DNA of 64,000 nucleotides from Lacrimispora celerecrescens (GTDB lineage: Bacteria; Bacillota; Clostridia; Lachnospirales; Lachnospiraceae). Below, piece by piece: positions 47,613 through 56,690 of this stretch. The translations under genes and the position numbers were made by a program. The notes beneath the pieces are model-generated. The model did not search any database, was not told where the DNA came from, and worked only from the letters and a program-made list of their open reading frames with translations. The stretch is from the NCBI RefSeq assembly GCF_000732605.1, contig NZ_JPME01000014.1, positions 97,450 to 161,449 on the forward strand, in the 5' to 3' direction. Positions within the stretch are counted from its first letter, which is position 1, and each line of letters begins with the position of its first letter.

Positions 47613-47642
47613 GTTTATATTATAGCACATATGGTTACAATT
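47613..47642 (+). promoter_or_regulatory. Sigma-F-like promoter of spoIIR
   Basis: GTTTA (47613-47617), 15-base spacer, GGTTACAATT (47633-47642). This matches the sigma-F pattern GYWTA-N15/16-GGNNANANTR at nearly every position. spoIIR is a sigma-F gene in Bacillus. Confidence 0.6.
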
Positions 47643-47675
47643 ACAAATAGATTCAAGAAAAAAGGAGGAACCCCT

Positions 47676-48335
47676 ATGAAGCAGAGACATGAATTATTTT
47701 TATGTATTACCTGTCTTCTGATTGCATTTTTGCTCACCTTATCAGACGGAAGGCAAAAGGATGAAGCACTGGCCGCACGGATCGCCCCTGAAATCCTGCG
47801 CTTTCACGTATTAGCAAACAGCGACAGCTCAGAAGACCAATCCCTGAAATTAAAAGTTCGCACCATGCTGCTCAATTCAATATATGAAAACCTTGGAGAA
47901 AATGCATCCCTTGAGGAAACAAAAGGCTATGTACTTGCCCACAAGGACAGCCTGGAGAAAAAAGCGGAACACTACATGAAAAAACTGGGATACAATTATC
48001 CCGCACATATGGAAATGACCAATTGTTACTTTCCCACCAAAACCTATGGAGATATGGTATTTCCCTGCGGCAATTATGAGGCCGTCCGGGTAAAAATAGG
48101 CGAAGGAAAAGGACGCAACTGGTGGTGCGTCCTTTATCCTCCGTTATGTTTCACAGATTCTTCTTATGCGGTTGTTCCGGATGCTTCCAAAGCAATATTA
48201 AAAAGTTCCATGGATGAATCTGATTATAAATTAATCAGCCGGGAAGTTCCGAAGATCCATATCCGATTCAAGCTAGTTGAGCTCCTTTCCAAAAAAGCGG
48301 AGCCTACTGACCAGAAGCCGTTACAATCCCGTTAA
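47676..48335 (+). CDS. spoIIR: Stage II sporulation protein R
   Basis: 219 residues with an N-terminal membrane or signal helix (residues 6-24). The family blocks ILRFHVLANSDSSEDQSLKLKVR, cut here to FHVLANSDSSEDQSLKLK, and GNYEAVRVKIGEGKGRNWW are clear. In the forespore it signals across the septum to activate pro-sigma-E processing. The ATG at 47676 has AAAGGAGG just upstream; the frame is open for 83 codons before it without support. Its end overlaps the tail of the converging TolC-like gene by 32 bases. Confidence 0.95.
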   Translation: MKQRHELFLCITCLLIAFLLTLSDGRQKDEALAARIAPEILRFHVLANSDSSEDQSLKLKVRTMLLNSIYENLGENASLEETKGYVLAHKDSLEKKAEHYMKKLGYNYPAHMEMTNCYFPTKTYGDMVFPCGNYEAVRVKIGEGKGRNWWCVLYPPLCFTDSSYAVVPDASKAILKSSMDESDYKLISREVPKIHIRFKLVELLSKKAEPTDQKPLQSR

Positions 48336-49491
48336 CCGCCCACTGATAAGTATTATAGGCCTGATACAGGGTATTATAAGCGGATTGTTTCTCTCCCTCT
48401 GCCTGTGAAAATGCCATCTGAGCCTGTAAATAGCTTATCTTGCTTAACATGCCCAGTTGATAGGAACGGTCTGCCTTTTCCTTTTCCAACACCGCCTTTT
48501 CATAAGCGGTGGAGGAGGCGTCATAGGCAGCCTTTGCCTGAAGAATCTCCTGGTAAAAGGACTGCATAGTAACCGTAAGGTTCTGCTCTCCCTCTGAGAT
48601 ACTGGCTTCCTTGTTCTTTATGCCGGTCGTGGTCTTGTTGGACGCACCACGACGGCTATCGATTAAGTCGTAATTATTTCCGATCGCCTTTGCTGTATCC
48701 GCTTCTAAGTCCAGTGCAGTAATGGTGGAAAGATCAAGCTGAGGGATATTTCCAATCAAAACTGCCCCATCCGCTGAATATCCGGTCATCAGGCATAAAG
48801 AACGCTTCAGCCCGTCAATGGTATTGTCAAGCTGGGCAAGAGCTGCCTGGGCCGCCAGAACCCCTTTATTGGCTGCCAAAACATCTGCTTCTGTAGCCAA
48901 ACCCTGTTTCTGGCTTAAGGACTGGGCCTCATAACCTGCCACGCTTAAATCCAGCGCCTTCTGAACCACGTCACGATTGGCCAGAGCGCTGCTATAGCCT
49001 ATCATGATCTGGTCTGCGGCAGAAGAAAAGGTTTTCGAATAGCGGTCAACATTTTTATTAACCCCTGAGTTAATGCGTTTGATTACTTTATCAAGCATCT
49101 GCGCCTGACCATCCAGCACCTTTACCGTGCCCTTTAAGGCCATGTATGCCTCCTCCCCTTCCTTGGTTCCTGAATCTTTCATCGCCTGGGCATTATCATT
49201 GAGATCCCGGATAGACATTCTCATTTCGTCATAGACATACTGCTGGTTACTTAACTCATTTCCAGCCGAATCGGCAATGTTCTTTACATCAGGGTTAAAA
49301 TACCTTACCAGATCGGAAAGCTCATCAAATTCAATAGTCTGATCGTTAAGTCTGTTCCAGGTTTCTTCTCCCATCCCGTCAGGAATTGCTATACTCGTGC
49401 TGCCGGGTCCTGCTGCCCCATAAACCGGAAGGGCAGCGGTAAGGGCAAGCGACACTGCCATACAGGCAGATAAGTAGCCTTTCTTTCTCAT
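48304..49491 (-). CDS. TolC-family protein 2 of the RND efflux operon
   Basis: 395 residues. A signal peptide (cleavage near residue 26, VYGAA) is followed by long alpha-helical coiled-coil pairs with the internal TolC repeat: GLATEADVLAANKGVLAAQ and LQAKAAYDASSTAYEKA, then LGMLSKISYLQAQ. The beta-barrel stretches of Gram-negative TolC are short or missing, consistent with a single-membrane host (inference). Its GGAGG site lies inside the last codons of the preceding TolC-like gene, so they are coupled. Confidence 0.8.
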   Translation of the reverse strand: MRKKGYLSACMAVSLALTAALPVYGAAGPGSTSIAIPDGMGEETWNRLNDQTIEFDELSDLVRYFNPDVKNIADSAGNELSNQQYVYDEMRMSIRDLNDNAQAMKDSGTKEGEEAYMALKGTVKVLDGQAQMLDKVIKRINSGVNKNVDRYSKTFSSAADQIMIGYSSALANRDVVQKALDLSVAGYEAQSLSQKQGLATEADVLAANKGVLAAQAALAQLDNTIDGLKRSLCLMTGYSADGAVLIGNIPQLDLSTITALDLEADTAKAIGNNYDLIDSRRGASNKTTTGIKNKEASISEGEQNLTVTMQSFYQEILQAKAAYDASSTAYEKAVLEKEKADRSYQLGMLSKISYLQAQMAFSQAEGEKQSAYNTLYQAYNTYQWAVNGIVTASGQ

Positions 49492-49494
49492 ATC

Positions 49495-50646
49495 TTATAA
49501 ACCTCCTGCCGAAGCCAGTCCGTTTACTGCATCATCATAATTCTGAACCGCCTGGAATAGGGCAAGCTCTGATGTCTTAATGGCAAGATTCTTCGTGTCA
49601 AATGCATTCTTCTGCTTTAAATAATCCAGTTTGCTTAAAGCCCCTAAGTCATATTTTCTCTGGGCTGTATCCATATTTTTGCTTTCCAGAGCTAGTTCCG
49701 CACCGGCCTGGTCATATGCTGCCTTTGCCTGAAGAACCGCCCGGTAACGTTTTGTTAAATCAGAACCGATATTCTGCTCATTGTTTGCAATGGTCCGGTT
49801 CAAGGTCTGCTTTGTAACATCTCCTACGGCATTTTCAAGCTTCCTCATATTGATTTTTAAGGTATAGTTGCTGCTCAGGGCAGACTCCTTATCTGTGTCC
49901 GGATTCATGGCAGCAATGCGTTCCATGTTCACTGCCGGAATTTCAAGAATATCCGGTGTGTCGTTATATTTCCAGCCCAGCATTACGCAGAGCTTCTGTC
50001 TGGTCTCTTCTACGGAAGAAGTCAGCTTATCAATGGAAGCCTGAGTGCTCTGAACACTCTCTAAAGCACCCAGCACATCGGCCTGGGTTGCCATTCCTGC
50101 GTTTTGCCTTACCAGCGCAGACTGGTACGCCGCCTCTAAAAACTCCAGGCTGCTCTTTGCGCTTTCCAATTCATATTTCTGCTGAAAATAGGCGACCATA
50201 GAAGATTGGGCCGTTACTACCAGATTGGCTTCCTCCTGGTCATAGGTAAGCTGATATACTTTCAGATCCTCAACATTGTTATCTGCCAAGGCTTCCGACC
50301 GGTTGGCATTAGCCGCACCGTTAGCATCAGACACTGGATCATCTCCGGTAATCATGTCTCTGTAATCATTTGCCGCGTCCCGGTAATACTGTGCATATTG
50401 GTCTCTGGTAATCCGGTCATCCTTTTTCTTATCATTAATATCCAGCTGGTTTTTCTGAACCGTCACATTATATTCATGGATCAGGCCCGCCAGTTCATTA
50501 TAATCCATCACATTATCCCGGAGCCTTGACCACTCCTCTGGGGTTCTTGCAAACTCCGGGCTTCCGGCCCAAACTGTGGCCGCCGGTCCGGAGACAGTAA
50601 GCGCTGCCGCAAGGCAGAAAGCACTGATCTGTTTCCATTTTCTCAT
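49495..50646 (-). CDS. TolC-family protein 1 of the RND efflux operon
   Basis: 383 residues, signal peptide (cleavage near residue 27), then helical coiled coils with the family's AGMATQADVLGALESVQ and LGALSKLDYLKQK segments. It is paralogous to the next gene. A candidate promoter and an intercistronic hairpin lie in the 133-base gap after the RND gene, so the pair may also be expressed separately. It probably forms an extracytoplasmic funnel through the wall or docks the adaptor; this is inference. Confidence 0.8.
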   Translation of the reverse strand: MRKWKQISAFCLAAALTVSGPAATVWAGSPEFARTPEEWSRLRDNVMDYNELAGLIHEYNVTVQKNQLDINDKKKDDRITRDQYAQYYRDAANDYRDMITGDDPVSDANGAANANRSEALADNNVEDLKVYQLTYDQEEANLVVTAQSSMVAYFQQKYELESAKSSLEFLEAAYQSALVRQNAGMATQADVLGALESVQSTQASIDKLTSSVEETRQKLCVMLGWKYNDTPDILEIPAVNMERIAAMNPDTDKESALSSNYTLKINMRKLENAVGDVTKQTLNRTIANNEQNIGSDLTKRYRAVLQAKAAYDQAGAELALESKNMDTAQRKYDLGALSKLDYLKQKNAFDTKNLAIKTSELALFQAVQNYDDAVNGLASAGGL

Positions 50647-50692
50647 CCTGAATCCTCCTTAACTGGGATTTTTATGCTGTTTTTCTGTCATT

Positions 50693-50722
50693 ATTTTAAC
50701 ATATCCTACTTAAAACAATCAA
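50693..50722 (-). promoter_or_regulatory. Candidate internal promoter for the TolC-like pair
   Basis: Minus-strand TTGATT (50717-50722), 18-base spacer, TAAAAT (50693-50698). Confidence 0.5.
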
Positions 50723-50740
50723 TCCACTTTCTTCCAATAA

Positions 50741-50769
50741 GGAACCGGAAATTACGAGAGTCCGGTTCC
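50741..50769 (-). terminator. Hairpin between the RND pump and TolC-like genes
   Basis: GGAACCGGA/TCCGGTTCC stem with an 11-base loop, 11 bases past the RND stop. It has no good T tract, so it is likely a partial terminator or 3'-end stabiliser. Confidence 0.5.
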
Positions 50770-50779
50770 CTGCTGCCTC

Positions 50780-53700
50780 TTAATCCGGCAATAAATTCTC
50801 ATCCGTTTTCCCGCTCATAAGGGAATAATATATTGGAAGCATGAGCAGCGACAAAATGGTAGAAGCCGTCAGACCGCCCACGTTTACTAATGCAAGCCCC
50901 TGCATGGTTTCTCCGTTCTTTCCGACGGCCATAGCCATAGGCACCATGGACACCACTGTAGTAAGTGTTGTCATGAGGATGGGACGGAGTCTGGTAGCTC
51001 CTGCTTCAATCAGAGCGGTGCGCTTATCCATGGTTGAACGGTACTGGTTCACCGTATCCACATAAAGGATTCCGGAGTTTACCACCGTACCAATGAGCAT
51101 CAAAAATCCAAGGAGGGATGGCATGCTGATAGCAACTCCCGCAGCCGCCAGGAATCCAAAGGACCCAATTAAGCTGAAGGGAATGGTCGTCATGACCATT
51201 AAGGAGAATTTTGGAGATTCAAACTGGGCAGCCATAACGATGAAGATTAAGAATATAGCCGTAGCGATTGCTTTAAACAGGCTGGTAAACTCTTCCTGCA
51301 TGGATTCATCTTCACTGTTCTTTGCCCTTGTAACAATATCATTCAAATATTTATTTACAATCGTTTCATCAATATCCTTATTTGCTGCCACTTTATCCTT
51401 TTTCGTTTTAACTACATCGGTAAAGGATCCTGTAATGGTAACCACGTATTGTTTGTTCTTCCTGCTGATTGAGGAAGGACTGTCTTCATAACCGATATCA
51501 GCAATATCTGTAAGCGCCACAGAGCCGCCATAGTTGTTCGGAACCATAATACCCTCTACCTTATCAAGAGTATCATAGGAATCATTAGGATATTCCACTT
51601 TAACATCAACTTCCTGGCCTGCCACTTCCATGGTAGATGCCTTAGAACCGCTCAGCATACTGTTTAATAATCCGCCCACACTAGCCGGAACAACGCCTTC
51701 TGCCGCCGCCTTTATAGGGTCAACCCGGACTTTTAATACAGGCGCCGCATTTTCTAAGTCCGAATGGACCTTGATGAGCTGTGGACTTTGGATCAGCTCT
51801 GCTACCATCTGGTTTGAAACGTCTTTCAGTTTATCCAGCTGGGAGCTTTGAAGAATTACCTCAAAATCATTTTTGCTGCTCATTTGACTCATGGATGATG
51901 TGGACTCTACTGTAACATTGCAGTCAGAAAGTTGGTTCATTTCCTTTTTCCACTTGTTTACAACCTCATTGGTGGACAGCTTGCGGTCATCTTTTAAGTA
52001 AGCGGTTAAAGTTCCCTTCTTACCTCCGCTGAAGCTTAAGCCGCTCCCTCCATAGTTTACCATGTAGGACTTTAAATCCTCCTCACTGGTAACAATATCT
52101 TCCAGTTTGCTTAAGATTTTATCTGCCTCTTCCAGCTTAAGACCAGGTTTCATTTCTGCGGAAACGGTGATCGTTCCCTGGTCTACCTCGGGCATCAGCT
52201 CAAAACCAAGCTTTGTAGCCAGGGCAAAGGACGCAATCAAAAGCAGAACCGACACGATCATAACCATGGCACGCCTGTTAAGCAACCGATCTACGATCCT
52301 TCGGTAGCCATTCTGCATCGCTTTTACAATTCCACCCATTGGGGAATTTAACTTCTCAACAGGACGGAACCGGCTGTAGCACAGAGGAACAATTGTAATT
52401 GCTGAAAGCAGAGACGCCAGCATACAGAATACAATCGTGTAACCCAGCGGCTTAAAGAGCTGGCCTGTAAGGCCTTCCAAAAGCGCCAGAGGGATAAATA
52501 CGACACAGGTGGTAATGGTTCCTCCAAGAATGGACTGCAGCACAACTCCCGTTCCTTCTAATGCTGCCTGCATGTATTCCCGGAACCCGGTTCCCTTTTG
52601 GGAACGGAAACAGCTCTCCATAACCACGATTGAGTTATCCACCATCATACCTACGCCAAGGACAATACTGCTCATGGTAATAACGTTCAGGGAGAAGCCC
52701 ATGGCCGCCATTAAGATCAGCGACACCAGAATGGATACTGGAATGGAACTTCCTACAATGAGAGAAGCCTTGATATCTCCAAAGAAAAGGAAAATAATAA
52801 TCATGGAAATAATAACCGCCATGATCATGGTATCCTTAACACTGTTAAGGGCTGATGTAATCTGGTCACTGGTATCGTCAACAACTACGATATCCAGGTT
52901 TGGGTATTCCTTTTTCAAAGTTTCAATGGTCTTTGTTACGGACTTGGAGACATCCACCGCACTGTTCTTCTGCTGTTTATTAATGGATAAGGTGATGGTA
53001 TCTTCTCCATTATAACGACCGATGGCTTCCTGTTTTTCAGAGGTTTCCGAAATAACGGCAATGTCCTCCATATAAATGGTCTTTCCACCGCCAGCCACTA
53101 CAGGGATCTTTTTAAGGCTTTCAATGTTTCCTACTTCTACCCCGGTACTGACAGATAAATCCCGTTTTCCCACACCGGTACTTCCTGCCGGGTAGGTAAA
53201 ATCAGCCGCTTTGATGGCCTGACTGATGGAATTCATAGTAAGATGATACTGATTCATCTTTTCAGGGATCAGCCGAACGCTCACATAGCCCTTCTGGCCT
53301 CCGCTTACCCCTATGCTTGCAACGGAAGAAATCTTTTCAAATTCCGGTACGATTTTATCGTTTACATAGTTATATAGATTATTCTGGGATGGGTCTTTAA
53401 CAGCCAGGGTCACCACAGGCATGTCATTGATATTGAATTCCATAACACTTGGTGTTTCCACGTCGTCTGGAAGTTCAACATTATCCATTTTCTTTTTCAG
53501 ATCCGAATACGCCTTATTCATATCCGTACCATATTCGTACTCCAGCAGAACGATGGAAACATTCTCTTGAGAGCTGGACTGAACATTCTTAATGCCTGAC
53601 AGGGTACCAACGGCATCTTCTACCGGCCTGGTGACCAGGTCGTTTACATCTTCCGGGTTTGCTCCGGCATAAACGCTGCTGATCAACAGCATCGGAAAGT

Positions 53701-53821
53701 TCATTTCCGGAGTCAGCTCCATTTTGGCAGACAAAACAGAGGACAAACCAAATACAAGCAAGCACAATATTACTAAGACGGTGGTTACGGGCCGCTTTAA
53801 AACGCCTTTTGTGATTCCCAT
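50780..53821 (-). CDS. RND-family efflux pump, inner-membrane subunit
   Basis: 1013 residues, AcrB/SwrC-like with 12 membrane helices and two large extracytoplasmic loops. The start is MGITKGVLKRPVTTVLVIL. The proton-relay helix 4 reads GMMVDNSIVVMES: the first Asp of the usual DD pair is kept, the second is Asn. It expels amphiphilic compounds. With the adaptor, two TolC-like proteins and a TetR regulator it forms a complete five-gene operon. Substrate unknown. Confidence 0.93.
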   Translation of the reverse strand: MGITKGVLKRPVTTVLVILCLLVFGLSSVLSAKMELTPEMNFPMLLISSVYAGANPEDVNDLVTRPVEDAVGTLSGIKNVQSSSQENVSIVLLEYEYGTDMNKAYSDLKKKMDNVELPDDVETPSVMEFNINDMPVVTLAVKDPSQNNLYNYVNDKIVPEFEKISSVASIGVSGGQKGYVSVRLIPEKMNQYHLTMNSISQAIKAADFTYPAGSTGVGKRDLSVSTGVEVGNIESLKKIPVVAGGGKTIYMEDIAVISETSEKQEAIGRYNGEDTITLSINKQQKNSAVDVSKSVTKTIETLKKEYPNLDIVVVDDTSDQITSALNSVKDTMIMAVIISMIIIFLFFGDIKASLIVGSSIPVSILVSLILMAAMGFSLNVITMSSIVLGVGMMVDNSIVVMESCFRSQKGTGFREYMQAALEGTGVVLQSILGGTITTCVVFIPLALLEGLTGQLFKPLGYTIVFCMLASLLSAITIVPLCYSRFRPVEKLNSPMGGIVKAMQNGYRRIVDRLLNRRAMVMIVSVLLLIASFALATKLGFELMPEVDQGTITVSAEMKPGLKLEEADKILSKLEDIVTSEEDLKSYMVNYGGSGLSFSGGKKGTLTAYLKDDRKLSTNEVVNKWKKEMNQLSDCNVTVESTSSMSQMSSKNDFEVILQSSQLDKLKDVSNQMVAELIQSPQLIKVHSDLENAAPVLKVRVDPIKAAAEGVVPASVGGLLNSMLSGSKASTMEVAGQEVDVKVEYPNDSYDTLDKVEGIMVPNNYGGSVALTDIADIGYEDSPSSISRKNKQYVVTITGSFTDVVKTKKDKVAANKDIDETIVNKYLNDIVTRAKNSEDESMQEEFTSLFKAIATAIFLIFIVMAAQFESPKFSLMVMTTIPFSLIGSFGFLAAAGVAISMPSLLGFLMLIGTVVNSGILYVDTVNQYRSTMDKRTALIEAGATRLRPILMTTLTTVVSMVPMAMAVGKNGETMQGLALVNVGGLTASTILSLLMLPIYYSLMSGKTDENLLPD

Positions 53822-53833
53822 TTTACCGCCCCC

Positions 53834-54970
53834 TTACTGTGTTTGACCGGAAGGTTCTGTTCCGGTTTCTTCTGTCGCGACTTCTTCTGCCTGGGACTCT
53901 TTTTCATTGCCGCCTGCAAGAGTAACCTTGGAGCCCTCATATAACTCACTGGTCCATGTGGTCACTACCTGATCATTGGCAGTAATGCCGCTTGGGATCT
54001 CGCTGTACTCATTGTCTGACAACCCTACGGTTACCGCATTCTTCTTAAGCGATCCATCTGCATATGTATAAATGTACGGGTTCCCGCCCTCATAATAAAT
54101 GCTGTCAACCGGAACTGTCAGTACATTCTCTGCCCTCTGGGCGATTACGTAAAGCTTTACAGAAGTACCCGTAGCCAAGGTATCTCCATCGGGTATGGAA
54201 GCCTTAACCTTAAATAAGCCGCTTGCCTGATCAATCATTGTGCTCACTTCTGTTATGGCTGCCGAATGCTCGGTTCCATTCTTTTCTACCCTTATGGAAT
54301 CTCCAACCTTCAGTCCTCCTACAATGCGCTCCGAAACATAAAAGGTCAAGGATTTCCCGCCTTCCCCTGAAATAACACAAAGGGTGGTCTGAGGAGAGAC
54401 CATATCATGAACGCTGATGCTAAAACTTTCCACACGCCCTGCAATAGGTGCCGTCACCTGGCTGCTTTCCATCTGGATCTTATATGCAATTTTGGCATTC
54501 TCATATTGAAGCCTTGCCATCTCCACTTTATCGGCCAGAGACTGATAATCTGCTTCTGCCACATCGCCGGCTGCATAAAGAATGGAATAACGATCCAGAT
54601 TCTTCTTAGCGTCTTCATAAGTAATTCTGGCGGTTTCCGAAGTGATCCGGGAACTCTCCACCTGCTTTGTGTCGATGACACAGAGAAGCTGGCCCGCAGA
54701 TACCAAATCGCCGGTCTTAACTCCTACGCTTGTTATTTCTCCTGCCCCAAGAGGTGTAACATGTACAATGCTGTCCGGCTCGATCGTTCCGATCAGTTCA
54801 TTGCTTAACTCAATGGTCCTGGTCTCAGGTTTTTCTACAGTTACAGCCGGCGGAACCTCCGCTACAATCTCTTCCTGCTTTCCTTTCAGTACCCTCGGAA
54901 GAATCAGCCCTGCCACAGCTGCCACAATTACAACCGCTCCTACAATGATGAATATTTTTTTCTTAGTCAT
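53834..54970 (-). CDS. RND efflux membrane-fusion (adaptor) protein
   Basis: 378 residues. N-terminal membrane anchor (residues 5-24) without a lipobox, then a beta-barrel/lipoyl/coiled-coil layout: IVHVTPLGAGEITSVGVKTGD and VTAPIAGRVESFSISVHD are the two lipoyl halves, with a helical hairpin between them. A Glu/Thr-rich tail ends the protein. It connects the pump to the TolC-like proteins. It starts 22 bases after the TetR gene and ends 12 before the pump. Confidence 0.92.
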   Translation of the reverse strand: MTKKKIFIIVGAVVIVAAVAGLILPRVLKGKQEEIVAEVPPAVTVEKPETRTIELSNELIGTIEPDSIVHVTPLGAGEITSVGVKTGDLVSAGQLLCVIDTKQVESSRITSETARITYEDAKKNLDRYSILYAAGDVAEADYQSLADKVEMARLQYENAKIAYKIQMESSQVTAPIAGRVESFSISVHDMVSPQTTLCVISGEGGKSLTFYVSERIVGGLKVGDSIRVEKNGTEHSAAITEVSTMIDQASGLFKVKASIPDGDTLATGTSVKLYVIAQRAENVLTVPVDSIYYEGGNPYIYTYADGSLKKNAVTVGLSDNEYSEIPSGITANDQVVTTWTSELYEGSKVTLAGGNEKESQAEEVATEETGTEPSGQTQ

Positions 54971-54992
54971 AGTAACTCCTTATTTGGCCATA

Positions 54993-55616
54993 TTAAGATT
55001 GTAATGTTTGATTACGAATTCCATATTGCAGAATTTCTAATTTTTCCAGGAAAATTTTCTTAATTTTTTCTTCATCTTCCCGATGATGGTAGTACCAGCC
55101 CATACAATGAGCAAGCTCCAAGAAAATCATGGATACCAGTTTCCCAAAGGTTTCTATACTCTGATCTTTAAAATCAGAGGTATCAATGGCCTGGTACATC
55201 AATTCCTGCAGCTCCTGCTGGTTTTTGGAATTTTCTTTGCAAAGCTGATGAGTCGCGCCAAACATTGTCTCGCTGTCGGCAATGTTCTTAACCAGCTGCA
55301 GTACATTATCCTTTGCGTTGGCTATGCTGTATTGTAAAAACATTTCGGCTGTTTTCCACAGATCACCATTATTTTTTTCCGCGTATTCCACCCAGCTATT
55401 TTGAAAATTTTTAGTAGCATCTTCGAAAATATATCTAAGAACATCACGTTTATCTTCAAAATAAGTGTAAAAGCTCCCTCTTGATATTCCTGCGGCCTGG
55501 ATTATTTTATTAATAGAAGCCTTTTCAAACGGCACCCTTGTAAATTCCTCCACCGCTGCATCGCAGATGGCTTTCTTTTTCCCTGCCGGAAGATTATAAA
55601 ACCGTTCCGTTGGCAT
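54993..55616 (-). CDS. TetR/AcrR-family repressor of the efflux operon
   Basis: 207 residues. The N-terminal DNA-binding domain has INKIIQAAGISRGSFYTYFE at about residues 35-54 and YFEDKRDVL after it. The C-terminal half is helical, ligand-binding type. Start at 55616 (MPTERFYNL) is chosen from AAGGAG upstream and the family's usual length; the frame is open 21 codons further. It is first in the operon, with twin palindromic sites on its promoter, so autoregulation is very likely. Confidence 0.9.
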   Translation of the reverse strand: MPTERFYNLPAGKKKAICDAAVEEFTRVPFEKASINKIIQAAGISRGSFYTYFEDKRDVLRYIFEDATKNFQNSWVEYAEKNNGDLWKTAEMFLQYSIANAKDNVLQLVKNIADSETMFGATHQLCKENSKNQQELQELMYQAIDTSDFKDQSIETFGKLVSMIFLELAHCMGWYYHHREDEEKIKKIFLEKLEILQYGIRNQTLQS

Positions 55617-55670
55617 CGTTTCATCTCTCCTTTCTCTTTTCCATGTGAGTCCTTTGAGCACACGAAAAGG

Positions 55671-55706
55671 TGACAACATGCCACTTATTATAATGACACG
55701 TTGTCA
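55671..55706 (-). promoter_or_regulatory. Twin TetR operators on the efflux promoter
   Basis: TGACA-ACA-TGCCA (55671-55683) and TGACA-CGT-TGTCA (55694-55706) are two copies of one palindrome, centres 23 bases apart. They sit inside a larger 11-base inverted repeat (AAGGTGACAAC/GTTGTCACCTT). One covers the spacer of the promoter and the other the start-site side of the -10. Confidence 0.75.
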
Positions 55707-55715
55707 CCTTGTCAA
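55687..55715 (-). promoter_or_regulatory. Promoter of the efflux operon
   Basis: Consensus sigma-A promoter on the minus strand: TTGACA (55710-55715), 17-base spacer, TATAAT (55687-55692). Such a strong promoter needs a repressor, in keeping with the overlapping operators. Confidence 0.92.
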
Positions 55716-55812
55716 GAAAGGTTATATTTATTTAATAATTTTTCCAATTTTGTTTATTCTTTGCAATTCTTACCCTGGTTTTTTGGCAAAAATGCAGGAC
55801 TGCCTGGCGCTC

Positions 55813-56001
55813 CTATCTCCTGTCCAGAAGTTCCTTTAAGGCTTCATCGCTCTCTTCGATCCAAATATCCTCTTCCTCTTCATTAAGGCCGAGAAACTGG
55901 GCAAGGGTTTCTGTTGTACTGCTGTTATTCCATTCTTCAATAAAATCATCAATGGCTTCAAATTCTATCTCACCGGCCAGATACTTCTCCTTAAACGTCA
56001 T
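55813..56001 (-). CDS. Small acidic hypothetical protein
   Basis: 62 residues, strongly acidic, beginning MTFKEKYLAGEIEFEAIDDF, with a Glu-rich patch (NEEEEDIW) and the ending ALKELLDRR. AGAGGT lies five bases before the ATG, and the gene follows the GntR gene by 15 bases. No signal or membrane segment. I do not recognise a function; it looks like a real, small cytosolic helical protein. Confidence 0.7.
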   Translation of the reverse strand: MTFKEKYLAGEIEFEAIDDFIEEWNNSSTTETLAQFLGLNEEEEDIWIEESDEALKELLDRR

Positions 56002-56016
56002 AAAATACCTCTTTTC

Positions 56017-56690
56017 TTATTCCTGTTCCTTGATATTCTTTGATACGGTGATCTCCTGGTTATCAATGTGCTCCCGCATTGCTTCTTTTGCTTCCTGAAC
56101 CTTCCGCTGTCTGACCGCCCTCAATATGTTATCGTGTTCCAACAGAAGAATCTGACGTTTATCCTCGTCCTTGATGTATTCCAGACGGTAACGGTACATC
56201 TGCTCTCTTAAATTATTGATCATCTGCACCAGCCTGTCATTGCAGGTACCTTTATAAATCACATCATGATAGGCTTCATCCGTCTCCGCAATCTCCATGG
56301 GATTGCCCTGTTCCACGGCCTCTTTAAATTCTTCCTGCTTTCTTTCAAGCTCCTCTACAGCCTCCGGAGTCATACGCTGGCAAGCCAGTTCAATGGCAAG
56401 CTCTTCTAAGGATCTGCGAACCTCCAGCACATCCCTTAAGCTCTTCTCCGAAATCTTTGCAACTTCGGCGCCCTTTCTGGGTATCATTAATACCAGCCCT
56501 TCCAGTTCCAGCTTCCTGATGGCTTCCCGGATGGGGGTACGGCTTACTCCAAGACGTTCCGCAAGCTGGATCTCCATAAGGCGCTCTCCCGGTGCCAGTT
56601 CCCCTTTTAAAATCGCCTGGCGCAGCGTGTTAAAGACTACATCCCGAAGCGCAGATATTCATTCATATTAACCTTTAAATCATTGCTCAT
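56017..56690 (-). pseudogene. GntR/FCD-family regulator with a one-base frameshift
   Basis: Reading from the ATG at 56690 (GGAGGTTACAAATG, overlapping the ispE end) gives MSNDLKVNMNEYL and then RFGM-stop. After the CTG at 56652-56654, shifting by one base gives LRDVVFNTLRQAILKGELAP, which runs into the open frame beginning at 56577. One C of an expected CCG (around 56650) is missing. The downstream part has the GVSRTPIREAIRKLELEGL recognition helix and a full FCD effector domain. As it stands only a 186-residue product lacking the first wing/helix could be made. A sequencing error remains possible. Confidence 0.8.
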
